Source: Zymoseptoria tritici IPO323
Lineage: Eukaryota; Ascomycota; Dothideomycetes; Mycosphaerellales; Mycosphaerellaceae
DNA length: 64,000 bases
Assembly (NCBI RefSeq): GCF_000219625.1
Contig: NC_018204.1
Coordinates: 558,001 to 622,000 of the forward strand
Reading direction: 5' to 3'
Shown: one piece after another, positions 11,901 to 23,848 of the stretch
Numbering within the stretch: position 1 is the stretch's first letter
How the letters are laid out: each line of letters starts with the position of its first letter
Notes under the pieces: model-generated
Told to the model about the DNA's origin: nothing
The model's database searches: none
The model's input: the letters and a program-made list of their open reading frames with translations, nothing else
Program-made: the position numbers and the translations under genes

Positions 11901-13170
11901 TACGAACGGGGAGGTTAAAGCCTTAAACGGTGTTCTCGGCCGGATCCTTTCTAAAATATACTACGGTAAAAGCGTATACGCTTAGGACTTATACCTTCCT
12001 AAGGCGCTATATTTAAGTCGAATCCGGGCCTAGTCCGGTTATAGATATAGCCCGTTTTTCCTCTTGTTCGGCTAGTAACCCCGAATACTTAAGGATTATC
12101 CGTACCTACGTCCGATGTAGCTTAAGCCCGAGGATCCTAAATCTAGGTATTAAGTAATATAGAACGCTAGGACGATTGCCGTAGAAAAGCTACTCGCGAA
12201 AGTAGTAAGAGCCGGCGCTATTAGTAGACATACCTTTAAGGAAACTAATAGTAAGTTTATCGAGGGAGACTTTGTTCTTATCTTAAATAAGACTAAGACG
12301 AAGCTCTAACCGACCTTCGTAGGTCCCTTTAAGGTAATTAAGCGGAGCTAGCTTAGTATATATACCTTAGAGTCCTACGACGGTTCTATAGTTAAGTATT
12401 AAGTACATAGTAATCGCCTAATCCGCGCTAACTATACTAGTTTTAGGGACTAGTAGAAGCGCTATAGATAGGAGATTTTACTTAAGGCCGCTAGCTAGGA
12501 GTTTAAGGACTCCTTACGTAATAATCTTACACTTAATCTACGCTTAACTTTCTCTACTCTAGCGACTATTCCTAAATAGAAGTAGGATAGGTTGTCTTTA
12601 TAGTAGCTTAAACGGTTAGGAGCCCTTCGATTCCTTTTAGGGGAGGGCAAACCTTTAGATTCCTTAAAAACTAACGATTAGCTAAAGTTTTAACATAAGC
12701 TTAAACTCGCTACTAATAAGATCCGAAGGAAGTATAGGGACGTTTTACGCGCGAATCGAGATAATGCTAAGGAGGTAGAGAAACTTAAGGCTACTCTCGA
12801 AAAGAAACGTCTTAGGGAGCTAAAGAAGTTAGTACCCTTAAGTTAGCCGGTTATATATCCGGTAAATGTAATAGTAACATTAAGGGAAGACGCTTAAGTT
12901 AACCCTATTATAGCAACTGTTCCTATCCCTACGGAGCCTATTATAGAAGAAACGGAAGAGGAACTACTTATAATCCCTTCCGAGCTCTAGGAGACTCTAC
13001 TTAAACCCTAAGGGGAGTCGGGTAATAACGAGGACACTATTGTAGTTATACCCCGTCGACGACTACCCTAGAACATAAGGGAAGCTCCTCGTAATCCTAC
13101 GGTATAGCTACGAAGGAAGCTAACCTTTAAGTCTAAACGAAAGGTTAATGCGAGGGCCTAAGTTTAATAG
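8975..13170 (+). pseudogene. pol: pol of the Gypsy element, RIP-broken
   Basis: A single frame can be followed for about 1,390 codons, with TAG/TAA interruptions. The protease active site lies near 9151, where the usual D-T-G is changed to N-T-R. The reverse transcriptase core VYLDDIIIF is intact at 10240-10266. RNase H follows at about 10660-11000. The integrase has an N-terminal zinc-binding region near 11395-11530 (His changed to Tyr), a catalytic Asp in AVDY at about 11683, and a second Asp changed to Asn near 11810. After the integrase comes a long Lys/Glu-rich tail of roughly 280 codons with coiled-coil character (12300-13165). I see no clear chromodomain. Pol makes and integrates the DNA copy. 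Confidence 0.9.
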
Positions 13171-13184
13171 ATCCCCCGGAGGGT

Positions 13185-15720
13185 TTTTATTTTATGTCTT
13201 TTATACTTAAGGCTAGTCCTTAAGTACTATTGTACATTTATTTCGCGCTAGCTTTCTAGCGTCGTATCGCATTATATCGCATATATAGCCTAGTAGATAA
13301 GGGGGCTTAGAAAAAAGAAAAATAAGGAAAATAACGCTTTTAGTACTCCTACTTAAGCCTACGAATTTTCTACCGATCCTACTTAGACCCGAATTAACCC
13401 TTCTTAGCCTACTCCCTCTTAGCATCTTCTTCCTTCTTAGTAATAAGCTACGTCTTAAGGGCTAACATTACCGCCTATAAGTATAGTATCTAAGGAGTAA
13501 TGCCTTAATTAGCCCTAAGACGTACTTAAGCCCGCGAGAGAGCTATCTAGACGACTTAATATACGGAGTAGCGCTTATTAAAGCGGTTACGGTAGAGCTA
13601 CTCGATGTGCTCCGTATATACGCGCGTACGTTAGCTTCCTAGAGGAACTATTAGGCCTTCTACGCCGTATACTTAACGCCTATTATTAGCCCGAGGAGCC
13701 GTACTAAAAAATAGGTTCCCCTAGGTAGCGAAACCGCTTAAGGGGAGTACTAGCTCGTATATAAGGCGGCCGGAGAAGGTTAGGATTAGGTCGTAATTAT
13801 TAGTTAAGCCGGTCCGTACTAGTATTAAGGTCTAATCGATAGCGTATAAGAGCCTCTCTCCTTCGTACATTAGATCTACGAAATCCTCCGCCGTATTATA
13901 GAACGGTAGGCTTAGAGATTAATAAGCTAGAGCTAGTACGTTTCGAACTAGAGCTTAAACGGGAGCGGGTATAGTGCTCGGCCGAGGAGGCGGGCCCCGA
14001 CGAGTACTTAAACTAGAGGGCACTAGCGCTAGAGTGCCTTAACGATCGCCTATCGCGAAGAGGGTAGGGCTAGGCCTAGAGGAGCCTTATTACCCTATGC
14101 GGAAGAGTAGAGGTACGTTAGCCGGACGGGTCGTACGCCTAGCTTAAAGATTGTCGCGGCGGATCCTATCGTCTATAGTTAAGGGCATTCCTTAAGTATA
14201 GTTCTTAGGAAGATAGAAGGACAAAGGCCTAGTACCTAGGGATCTACCGAATCCCCTTAAAGGATCTAAGTAAGGACGCTCTAGCCGTAAAGGAGTAGTA
14301 TCTATTTCCTTACGAGTAGATAAGGGACCCCTTAAGTTAGGAGAACGAGCTATAACCGCTATTAAGTTAATATCCTCTATGTCGGCGATATTCGTCTAAC
14401 TAGTAAGGAATAGGTTAAGTAGCTACGTAACTCTACCGGATCTAGAATCGAAAGGTCTAGGGCTAGAAGGCGGCGGGCTTAAGGGCACTTAGATAGGCTC
14501 CTCTAGGAGCGGAATCGATACTTCCGACTTAAAGTCTACCTACTTATCCTCCGTATTATCGTTACCTTCCTTAGCCTTTAGGTTCCTCTTCTTAGTCCTA
14601 GTCTTTCCCTAGAGTTTAGAATCTCTAACCGAACAGCGATCGTAGTAGTTAGTATAGCTATAGTTAGTATAGTAGCTAAAGTAGCCTCTACTACTACGGT
14701 ATAACTTAAAGGGGCTAGCCTTACGCTTACCGGACTCGTAGCTATAGTTGCCTTCTTAAGGGCTACTACCGAGAGCTTAAGTAAAAAGAGAGACTAGACG
14801 CTATTGCTTATAGGCCCTAATAAGGTAACCGTCCGATTTACGCTAGTCTAAGCTACGTAGATCGCCTAGCTCGAACGCTTAAAGTCTATCGATTAAGGCA
14901 TTAAGTTAGGAAATCGTAAAGGTAGCTAGGAATTGCCGAAGGTACTTAATAGGCGCATTCGATACTATAATTAGATAATATATTACTTCCCTTATCTATG
15001 CGTCTATAACCGCGATGCGGTTAGAGGCTAGGTTAGGAGTAAGGAGAGCTTTAAGTCGAGCGCCGATAGAAGCGTATATAGTAGTACTATTAATGTTTCC
15101 TTAAGGGTCGAAGCGATCTAGCTTAGGGTATAAGCTACGAAGATCCGGAGAGCGGTTAAGGACGTTACGAGGCATCGTAGGGTCCTAACCTTATACGGTA
15201 GTACGACTCCTTAAGCTACGGCCCTAGTTCGCTAGTTAAGGGTTACGCTAAGGGATTTCGTAATTATTACTTATAGGGGCGCGTATGCCTAGTAGCTTAG
15301 ACCTAAGGCTTAAGGTAGATATATTAAGCCTATCGCGATAAGTATCGTATACCGACTTATAACCGGTAGCTTACTTATACCCGAATTTAGTATACTCTAT
15401 ACGGTTACGCCGAGATATAACATTAGGCTAGACGTAGAGTTTCCTTAAACCGAACTTGTCTATTAATTCTTAGGTAGTAGTAGCTCGTAACGGCTACTTC
15501 TTACTACTTAAGACCGAGCTAAATGCTTAAGTTAACATCCTTATATCTAAGTATCCGCGCTTAACTGTCTTAATAGCACTTTAAATAGCCTTCGTAGGAG
15601 GGAACTTAGGGGCTAGTTTACGAGGAGATCGGCGGAGCTACTTATCGACCTTATCGTCCTTACTCTTATCGTCTTTCTTACGCTTATCTTCGTTACCCTT
15701 CGCTATAGCGACTATTACTT
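13185..15720 (-). pseudogene. Antisense gag-like ORF between pol and 3' LTR
   Basis: On the minus strand one frame runs from about 15720 to 13185 (about 840 codons) with RIP-type stops only. The N-terminus is very Lys/Asp rich (about 15650-15715). A middle region is followed by a degenerate zinc knuckle near 14640-14695, where Cys-like positions read Tyr and the last Cys is kept. The C-terminal part is Pro/Ser rich and acidic. The layout recalls a Gag or nucleocapsid protein, but no family is recognised. It lies downstream of pol and points against it. Some plant Ty3/Gypsy elements carry extra antisense ORFs; whether this is the same kind of thing or an older nested insertion cannot be decided here. 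Confidence 0.55.
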
Positions 15721-15895
15721 AAGGTATGTTGTAATGTTGTAAGGTATAGTAATCGTAGACTTTATAAAGGTCTAAGGAAAAGGGAAGGAAAGGATTACGG
15801 ATATTAATAAAAGAGAGAGGGTTTAAAAAGAAGAACGTAGTCGCTTTTGTACCCTTAGAGGGGCGACCTACTAGTAAATTCGACTACGTGCTAGT

Positions 15896-16707
15896 TTGTT
15901 TGTTTGTTTGTTTGTTTGTTCCATTTACGTCCTTTCGGAGTCGAAGACTGTGTAGGACGGCCTTGCCCTAAAGGCAAAGCAGTAGATCTATTTACAATCA
16001 AATTCTTTCGGTATTCTTTAACCTTAGGGGAAAACCCTATGCCTAAGGCAATGCCAAAGGACTTTAAACAAACGCAAGACAAAGGAAATCAAACGAGTGT
16101 TGTAGCCGGAGCTGCAGAATTTTCGCGCCAAGCTTTTGCAGAATTTTTAGCGGATCCTTCCGCTTCGTACATACGCTACGAATTCGAAAGAGAAAGAGGA
16201 AATGCATTACAGTGCAAAAAGCAGTGTAGGAGCGACGCAGATGCGCAAGCAGCTATCTAACTCGCTGTCTTCTCTTGTCCTTAATATGCCTTTGTAGTAT
16301 CGTAGTAGCAGTTCTATCTACGACAACGCAGGTTAATCGCAGAGTTGTAGTTCTACCGTACTCTAGCTCTTTGAAGTGCACTTATCCGCCGTGTAGAGGA
16401 CCCGAATCTCTACGAGGAAGAAAGAGGTGCAGTTCGGTTCGGATTTCGAGGAGATGCGCGTATAGGACAGAGTAGACTACCTCTTCTTCTTCTTCTTCTT
16501 CTTCTCGTTCGTAGCGTAGAGAGCTGTTCGTTCGAATCGTGCTGTTGTTCTATTGTAGCTTGTATTTCGAGGCGGATTTCGAGAAGGATTTCGGGCGGAT
16601 TCGAGAGGTTTTTCGAGGAGGTTTCTTCTTCCAGACTGTCTTAGTTTCCCTTCCTAAGAAGGTACTTACGACGGCCACCGCGTGAAGGTGCAGTCTGTTC
16701 GGCCGTC
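15896..16707 (-). mobile_element. SINE-like retroelement, copy 1, 812 bp
   Basis: Inserted into the Gypsy element with a 13-bp target duplication ACTACGTGCTAGT (15883-15895 and 16708-16720). The 3' end is a (CAAA)n tail, seen on the plus strand as TTTG repeats at 15896-15920; the 5' end begins GACGGCCGAACAG. The homologous copy 2 is at 45152-45988. CpA is well represented, so the element arrived after most RIP of its host. No ORF long enough for reverse transcriptase is present, so it must have used another element's machinery. A CTT microsatellite lies near 16480-16503. No convincing pol III A/B boxes in the tail orientation, so tRNA origin is not claimed. Confidence 0.8.
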
Positions 16708-16938
16708 ACTACGTGCTAGTAGTTACTAGCTTAAGGCTTATAATAGTACGTAAATTAGATTATTTACCTACTAGAATTAGCTAGACGATTGCACTTAAAC
16801 CCTTACCTTCCGAGTAATTACGGACCTCCTAGATTACGCTCGTTTATTCGAAATTACGCACACCTACTTAAGAGCATTAGCATATGACCTAAGCCTTTAA
16901 TTAAGGTTATTACGAACGCTTAAGGTTACGCATTTACT

Positions 16939-16949
16939 AAAGGGGAGGA
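16939..16949 (+). promoter_or_regulatory. Polypurine tract of the Gypsy element
   Basis: AAAGGGGAGGA directly precedes the 3' LTR. This is the expected position and composition for the plus-strand DNA primer. Confidence 0.75.
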
Positions 16950-17123
16950 TGTTTAAAAACACTAAAAACCTCGCTTAGGTTTACTTAAACCCTTAAAGCC
17001 TTAGGCACCGTTTCACTTAAAGGCTCGTTATTATCACATGACTCGCTCGTTTTAGTTAGTCTATATAGCTAGAGGGCCTTCGCCCTCATAAATCGGTATC
17101 ATTCTTTTTCCGCTTTTTGATTA
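16950..17123 (+). repeat. 3' LTR, 174 bp
   Basis: Pairs with 6886-7059. It carries the mutated state at 8 of 11 differing sites. Confidence 0.9.
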
Positions 17124-17127
17124 ATAG

Positions 17128-17802
17128 GAAAAGGTAAAAAGAAAGATGCTGCTAAACGACTCCATACCTTTTGGGTTCCTCGCAAGGAAAACAGGCAGTC
17201 GTCATGGCTGCCAATTTTCCATGTCTTCAGCCTCTATGAGATGAGACTTTGTTCGCCTGCGGCGGGCAAGAAGGCCAGTCCGGGAAACGAGAGGCAACAC
17301 GCTGGTGTGTTCGGTCTCCATTCCTCCATTCCTCTATTTCTCCATCCCTCCACATCCCCTTCGACCCCTAGGTCTACTCACAGTCTTGATCTCTCGATAT
17401 CTCTTCACATGCCTCATCTCTCCGCGCCTTGTCCTCCCACCCACTTCCGCCAGTCTGGATCGCAGATCCGCCTTCACCCGCTTGACCGCGTGAACTCCCG
17501 AGCCGGAAGGACTTTGGCCAGCGATGGAGAAGGAGTTGCAATCGAGGCCTGCGGTGGGTTGGGTGAAACTCGCTCTGCCTTGTCCAGTACGAGGCTTGAA
17601 GTGCTGGAGGAGTGCATTGATTTGAGGCTTGAGGGAGGAGCTGTACTTGAAAGAGGGGTGGCGGTCTCGAATCGTGGAATGGGATTTTGATGTTGGCGGT
17701 GATGCATGATGGATTTGCGTAGATGATGGATCTGCTTGCGGCGGAAGCTGGTTTAGGCTCGCTTCTGGGATCGGTGAGTGTCGTTGTTAGAGAGAGGGCG
17801 GG
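17128..17802. other. Non-RIP sequence, weak ORFs only
   Basis: Overlapping ORFs on plus (17241-17690) and minus (17474-17707). The minus one is Ser/Pro rich and might be an N-terminus, but nothing supports it further. Confidence 0.3.
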
Positions 17803-18279
17803 GTGGATGTAGCTTCAAAGATTCGCGATGTGTTAAGAACCGCTGCTAGCTCAGACCAGTTGGACGTCAGAGGAGGGGATCACTCTGGGGTTGAAGTCAT
17901 GCATAAGTTGATTGCTCGTACTGGAACAGAGAATGTGTGTCAGTACGTAAAGGGCGCGAGGCTCTCTGTCAATGCACTTGCGTTTATGTCCTGCCAAGTA
18001 CAATGCACTGCCTGCGAGAGACATATGCCTTGTCCATCGAAGCTTCGAGATACAGTGAAGTGGAAACCCAGAGATTCTGGCCAATTGATTACGGGCGAAA
18101 CGTTCGACGTTGGCAAATTGGTCCACGGTGTGAAGGACGCCGCTTTTGCGCCTCTCTGCGATCATCGTACCTTTCCTATTCTCCACATCTCAGGTCAGAT
18201 CGTAGAAAAGGTGTGCGGTCTGGTTTTGGATTTTGAGCACCTACCAAATGCTATACCTCCTGCACAAACACGGCCTTGA
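17803..18279 (+). CDS. Possible ORF, 158 codons
   Basis: Open from ATG at 17803 to a stop at 18277-18279. Mixed composition with several Cys between about residues 65 and 85 (CQVQCTACERHMPC). No domain recognised. A competing minus-strand ORF covers 17851-18186, so coding is doubtful. Confidence 0.2.
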   Translation: MDVASKIRDVLRTAASSDQLDVRGGDHSGVEVMHKLIARTGTENVCQYVKGARLSVNALAFMSCQVQCTACERHMPCPSKLRDTVKWKPRDSGQLITGETFDVGKLVHGVKDAAFAPLCDHRTFPILHISGQIVEKVCGLVLDFEHLPNAIPPAQTRP

Positions 18280-18889
18280 TGGCTGCCTTTCCGTCTTGCC
18301 CTGCAGATTCGCCGTGAAGTCCAAATCCTCCTCATTGGTGAACTCAAAGATCATCGCGTCGGTATGGTCGAGCGTACCGTCGATCTGTGCAGCATTGATC
18401 CGACCTTGAGTGAAGTGTTTGGCATACACGAATGACACGATTGTTCCTGGTTTTTGGAAGCCCGCGAGGTAGGCGCTTCTGAGCCGCAGCTTTCGCCCTT
18501 TTGGTCACCGACGGGCCATCTGGCAGTAGCTGAAGGCGCGGGCGGGTGCTGGAAATCACTCTTGGGCGACGTGGAGTGAACAGTCCTTCTGTTGCCTTCC
18601 GAATCGATATTGCCGTCAAATCGTCATGGTCAACGTTCTAATCGTTGTCCTCCTCCTCATCATATCTATCGCCTTCTTGCCACTGCTCCAACTCCTTGTC
18701 CGACGAGTTCAAATTGCCTAGCAACATTGACCAGCCGCGACCTCGACCAGCAGGATTCTGGGCAGCTTGGGTAATAAGTTGGAACGATCCTGAACGGACG
18801 TCCTTTGATTGCACGAGCGATTGAGTACTTTGCCGGATGAAGTTAGGGTCTCGCAGCGGTGGTGATTTGGGACGTGCTTGGACGGGCAT
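18241..18889 (-). pseudogene. Decayed minus-strand gene, unknown family
   Basis: Two coding-like pieces lie in order on the minus strand. The first (18889-18638) starts with Met and has polar sequence ending in an acidic EEEDND tail. The second (about 18510-18241) has a well-mixed globular composition, including FVYAKHFTQGRINAAQIDGT. A stop and a frame change lie between them. No domain recognised. The break pattern matches the other relics of this island and not RIP. Confidence 0.35.
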
Positions 18890-19214
18890 CCTTTGTCTTG
18901 AAGATCTGGATGGCAGTGCGGAAGTGCTGGGATGGGCATTCGTGCTTGGTTGTTCGAGCCAGCAAGCGGTTGAGCGTTTTGTGTGGTCTCACAGCAGTGG
19001 TCGGACGAATCTCAGCAGTCGTGGATCTCTTCGGTGGATTCCGCCCGGTTTCGCATCTTATCGATTGCCCGCCCTCGCCACCTCGCTGCCCTCATTCTCA
19101 CCGTAACCGCATCCGATGACCTCGCCGTCTACCAAGAGTCCTCCACAGTCCGGGTCCCTGGATTCTGCCTTACCGTACGCATATCCCGAGCTCCTCGGTA
19201 TCGCCCGCGAGACC
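18890..19214. other. No supported gene
   Basis: Short overlapping ORFs on both strands; nothing recognisable. Confidence 0.3.
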
Positions 19215-19395
19215 TGTGGCACGCTCAGTGAAATTCGTAGAGCTCGACGGTGATGAGCAGTGTGGCACTCTCGATGAAAGTTGATGGAGCTTCGATAGCG
19301 TTGATCTGTGTGGCACGCTCAACGGAAGTCGATGGAGCTTCGGCGATGTTGAGCCATGTGGCACGCTCAATGGAAGTCGACACAGCTTCGATGGT
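19215..19395. repeat. 48-bp minisatellite, about 4 units
   Basis: TGTGGCAC occurs at 19215, 19261, 19309 and 19357, with spacing 46, 48 and 48 bp. The intervening bases are alike. On the minus strand the units encode 16-residue repeats containing STSIERAT-like sequence, in an ORF at 19225-19488. Confidence 0.7.
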
Positions 19396-19488
19396 CGTTT
19401 GTGGCGGGCGGCTGCCAAAGGTAGATTGATGCCGGTGGTCCAAGAGTGAAAAGATCATGTCGGCAGTCCAGGTGATGACGAAGGTCAT

Positions 19489-22199
19489 CTCTCATCATCG
19501 TCGTCATGGCGAATAGAATCCGGTCGGCGCTGTAGCGAATACTTGATCAAAGTGAGACTGACGCTTCATCATTCTCAAACAGAAGTGCGGACTTGTAGAC
19601 TTGGTGAGTCTTTATTTCTCCTCTATCCGTTGTTCCGGGCTTTGTCAAGAAGTCGATGCAGGGCGCCGTAAGACACGGCTCATTCCCTAGTCAGTCAGAC
19701 ACATATGCTTGAATCTGGGCAACTATACTAATTTTGCTGAAGCGGAAAGCACATCGAGCGATCCCTTCGCAAGCCAGAGGGTGAGGTGTTTCCTGCGTAT
19801 CTTATCAGTGCGACGTACAAACAACATGGTGACTCAACATTCCTCAAGGACACCGCGAGAATCGACCGCTCCGAGCACCATGATCGTGAATCATCAACTC
19901 CAACCGCATGCTCGATGTTGCCTGGCACCTCTTCACCGCAAATGTCAACTACATCGTCACCAACCCCGACCAACTCTCCGCTCTCCGCCGAGAAGAAGAC
20001 ACATCGAGACGACTACTCGCACGGAAACCGATCACTACATCCACATCCACGCCGACCCGAGATACGTCTCCGAAGACAACGCAGAGTCAAACTAGGCCGG
20101 AGATTTTGAGAAGAGCTGGCTGAAAAGAGGTGCCGAAGGCGAAGAGGAAGATGTGGACCCAGAGGAATGTCACAGGCTTACAGCAGAAATGCTTGTAAAA
20201 GTTAGACACTATTGCTAAGATGAACAATCGACCTAGCATGCAAGATTACTATGGTGGAAATGTCGCACTCGATATCAGAGACAACCGAAACCCGCGAACA
20301 TATGCAATCCGGCGTTGCGCATCGAAATCCGGCTAGTGCCATGGCTTCGACACCTGCTGCCTCGTCCAGCGCCCGTCTGTCGACCCCCTCGAACAACACC
20401 TACATTGTCGACCGCCCCGAATAACACCCAAGTCGTCTCCCGCTCGCCAAACGAACAGCCGTCGCCGCACAGCCGAACTAGACTTACCAAAGATCATCAC
20501 TGCAGCGACCAGCGTGCTTGGTCAATGCCTCTGTTACCTACGTCCGCTAGCGCACGGCAACGATAACGCAGTTGGAAGACGCGTACGCCATTAATGAGGA
20601 AGTGACGACGAAGTGGAACAGCTGTTGGAGGCCAGTAAAGCGGCATTAAAGAGTTTTAACAAGTAGACCGGAGGAGTAGAGAGAAAAGAGAAGGACGGAG
20701 AGGGGGTGACGAGCGCTAGTAAGATCGGCAGTTGTTCCAAGGAGGATCTACAGGAAGAGGGGAGAGGTGGACAAGCGATTCGCAAGCTTTGGAGAGCGAG
20801 TTGAAAGGCAGGAGAACGTTCTCTAAATCGCGAAGGATAGCAGGGTGCTGCAGCTCTGAGGCAATCTTACCAGCGCTGGTGATGTTGATTCCCGATCCAT
20901 TCCGCACTTCAGCTCAGGCTCCAACCTCCAGGACGGTCAAATAACTCGAGTCAAGCGGACATGTTCAAACCTCCGAATGAGATCTCCTTCCAGTCCAGCC
21001 TGGCGACGCTCAATTCTGCCGGCAGCAGCACTGCGGTAGGTCAAAAACGAATGCCCCGACCGGCTGGAACTCGCTGTTGCCAATGAGTTCTCGCCGACGT
21101 CTGCCAAATCGTACACTTATTACCGTCGAACGCTCTGCTCTCTTACCATCTCGAAGCTCCATGTCCTCGCTCGGAAGCCTAATTTTGTCCGAAATACTTA
21201 AAGCCTGACCGGGTCATTCTTCTCGAATTGCGATTCGATCGAGTTGAAAATATCACTGCTTTCCATACCACCGCCATCGCAACGCCTGGCTCGGACGCAG
21301 CGTCAGCTATGATCTTTAGAGTACCCTACGCCAGCTCGAACTCCTCCTTTGCAAGAAATACGTAAGTGCCCCTTCTCTTTCATTGCCTTTTCTTCCTTCT
21401 TTCTTCCTTTTTGTCCTTCCTACCACCCCTCGGCACAGCAAAATTCCGCTCCTCTCTACCCTTCCACGATTTGCCTACAACGTCGGTCGTGGAATTCGAG
21501 GAGCGAGGAGAGTTGTCGAAGGTACGGCAGGAATCCCCTCTATGAGTGAGGAGGTCGTGGTGGAGCGCACACGACGATACAATGATGTGGCGTGTTGAGG
21601 AGACGTTTCTTGAGAATAATGAGATGCTTCCCACCGGTGGTTGTTATGTTCTTGCTCTTGCGGAGGTGTCGAAAGGCGCTGGTGGTAGGCGGACTTCTTT
21701 ATTGATAGATACTGCGCCGGCTTTTGTTGCGAACTCGGAGTTTTTGGAAAATCAATTGAGACGGTCAGTATCTGGGCGTCATGTCTTGAGCTTGGATTGC
21801 TCTAGCTCAATACGTATAGGGAGAAAAAACTCGACTTCACACCTACGTCGACGCCGACGCCCCTTGCGTCCCGCAGTCAGCTGCGACATATATCCTCAGA
21901 AAGGATCGGCCTCTCTCGAATGATGCCTTCGACGATCGCCACATTAATTCGAGCCACCTTCTCCATCGCCGGTACCCTCCAGACCTTCGAAGGAAAAGCG
22001 AATCTTAAGCCTCAGCCTCCTTCGCTAGCCGAAAACCTCTAACACCATCCTTAAGAACGGCTCAGCTAATTCCTCGCTCTCTTCCGTGGGAGCAAGGCTT
22101 AGACGCCTCCTCCATCGTCAACGTCCTCAGCTCCGGACATCGACGCCCGACCTAGCCACGCCGGAAAAGCCGTCTCTGTTCTTTCTCGGATATGGAAGC
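19489..22199. other. Decayed island, no firm gene
   Basis: Several ORFs of 60-130 codons look mildly coding (plus 19786-20109, minus 20716-20907, plus 21546-21923), but none has a recognised domain and they do not join. No RIP bias. Probably further relics. Confidence 0.3.
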
Positions 22200-23848
22200 A
22201 AGTCAAGGCAGAAGCAGTCCGAGATAGAGGCGCAGAAGTTGAAGGAATCACCCTTTAGCAGAAGCTAACGATTTAACAACTTCCGCATACGCAGCACTGT
22301 TGTCTGTCGCTGAGTTTGGAGCGCGATATATCCGAATCCCGGATATTACACAACGTTCTCAGCCCAGCTGCCGTTTTCCCGCCTCGCTCCTACGCCTCGC
22401 TCCTACAGCTCACTCGCACGCTCGACGATCTTCCTACGCAGGGTGTGATTTCAGAGCTTCTGCCCAACACCGACAAGATGCTAGTGGCTGAGGTAGAATC
22501 AGAGACGCAAGAGATGCAGTCGGTCCCGGACCATCTTACACGCGCATATTCCACCGAAGCCGCGCCCACGGGTCGCAGAAGAATTGTCGAGGCAGCGGGA
22601 GGAAATGCAGGATTTTGGAGCCCTTCGAGCCGATCTACGGCGGACTCGTAAGTCTTGGCGAGAGAGTTGTCGGCGACGCGACCTCAGCATGGTACTGCAT
22701 GCATGCTCTCGAAGGCGAGACGTCGCGGCGGGTATGAGCAATCTCAAGTGGGAGAACTGGGTTGCATGCGGATGCGAGGTTCGTAAAGCATTGTGTCAAT
22801 TGAGGGAAGATGAAAATCGGTAGAGGTGGGAGAGATTGGACTCTTCACCTCCCGCCTTCTATCATCTGGATGTCCCAGCGGCTTCTTACTCGGCTGACTC
22901 CGGCTCCATTGCAGACTCCATCCAGATGTCGACCAGGTCAAGAACGCACACGATCCTCGGCCGAACGAAGCGCAGCTCCAATCCAATCCCTCTGAGGTCC
23001 TCCATCGCGAAATGGCAGCCAGCAATGCGTGGCGAAGGTTGTTTCGCATCGACCCCATCCTCCCTCCGGCGCTCTCGCCAACAGTGGCAGTGCCTCCTGA
23101 TATGCAAGCGAAAAGAAGGCATGAATAGGATGCATCGTGCGAGAGCGGGACAGCCAGCTGGACTGCTACCAAACACGATAACAGACGGGCTCGCAAAAAA
23201 GCTGCTGCCGCTCTTTTAAACTACCGCTCCTTCAAACTACCGCTCGGTTCCAAAAGCCGCAGACCAGAGATGTTATCTTACCACTACCGCTCGCAGCGTA
23301 CCGGGAGAGGGATGCTGCAAAGAACGAGATTGCAAGGTTGAGGCAAGCGAACGACGTGAAGGAGCAGCTCGCTAGGGCGTCGGATCTTGCGACCCGTGAA
23401 TTACGTACTCACGGTCAACGCGATCGGCTCTTATACGATCCACCCGCTGCTCCTCAGCCGACTACGGTCTCCACGTCAGATTTGCAGCACTCGCAGCACT
23501 CGTAATCTCAACCGGGACAGACCCGACATAGCAAGTTGCCGATCACAAGGCACCGATCGATATGGGTCTTAGAGCTCTTCCATAGCTTCTTCGTCGGCGC
23601 AGTCGCGCGCGTACAGCAGTAAGTGTTATGCAACTAAGCTGGCGTTTTACCCTCCTAACCTAAACAACAGGTATCTGAAGGACATCGTCAACAACGACAA
23701 CATCCAGATTCATGCCCTAATGCCCGCAATTCTACCAGCTCAGAATCTTAGGTCGTTTTCGAGGACTCCCTATCCGATGACTTTCTGTTATCAAACAGCT
23801 CCCGGCGACTCTTCCGGAGCCCTTCTGATATCTGCTCCGACGGACTAG
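22200..23848 (+). pseudogene. Coiled-coil protein gene relic with intact intron
   Basis: Coding-like sequence can be followed on the plus strand through three frame changes: 22300-22560 (first frame), 22570-22925 (second, with TAG at about 22821), 22926-23230 (first again, with one TAG) and 23270-23618 (third, with one TAA). It then crosses a 52-nt intron and ends at TAG 23846-23848. The region 23290-23400 (AAYRERDAAKNEIARLRQAN) is a charged coiled coil. The last exon reads QYLKDIVNNDNIQIHALMPA and onward. No family is recognised. The kept splice signals and frame in the last part argue that this was a real gene, and the frame changes that it is dead or poorly spliced. A multi-intron live gene is a less likely alternative. 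Confidence 0.45.
23619..23670 (+). other. Spliceosomal intron, 52 nt
   Basis: GTAAGT donor, CTAAC branch sequence at 23655-23659 and ACAG acceptor. Removing it joins the two flanking exons in frame. The length is typical of filamentous ascomycetes. Confidence 0.7.

Larger units (their letters stand above)
6886..17123 (+). mobile_element. Ty3/Gypsy LTR retrotransposon, RIP-inactivated
   Basis: A 10.2-kb element bounded by two 174-bp LTRs with TG at the start and TA (probably mutated CA) at the end. The flanks carry ATAG on both sides (6882-6885 and 17124-17127); extended to 5 bp they are GATAG and AATAG, a Ty3-like duplication with one RIP-type change. The order gag, protease, reverse transcriptase, RNase H, integrase on the plus strand is the Ty3/Gypsy order. 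A polypurine tract lies directly before the right LTR. The interior is almost free of CpA and TpG and full of TAG stops, as RIP produces. A SINE-like element is inserted near the 3' end. The element is far too damaged to move. Confidence 0.95.

Noticed and set aside
12300..13165. Chromodomain at the end of Gypsy pol
   Set aside because: The tail is Lys/Glu rich without the aromatic-cage pattern of a chromodomain.
16520..16540. GTTCGAATC as a tRNA-type B box of the SINE-like element
   Set aside because: It lies on the strand opposite to the (CAAA)n tail and no A box was seen at the right distance.
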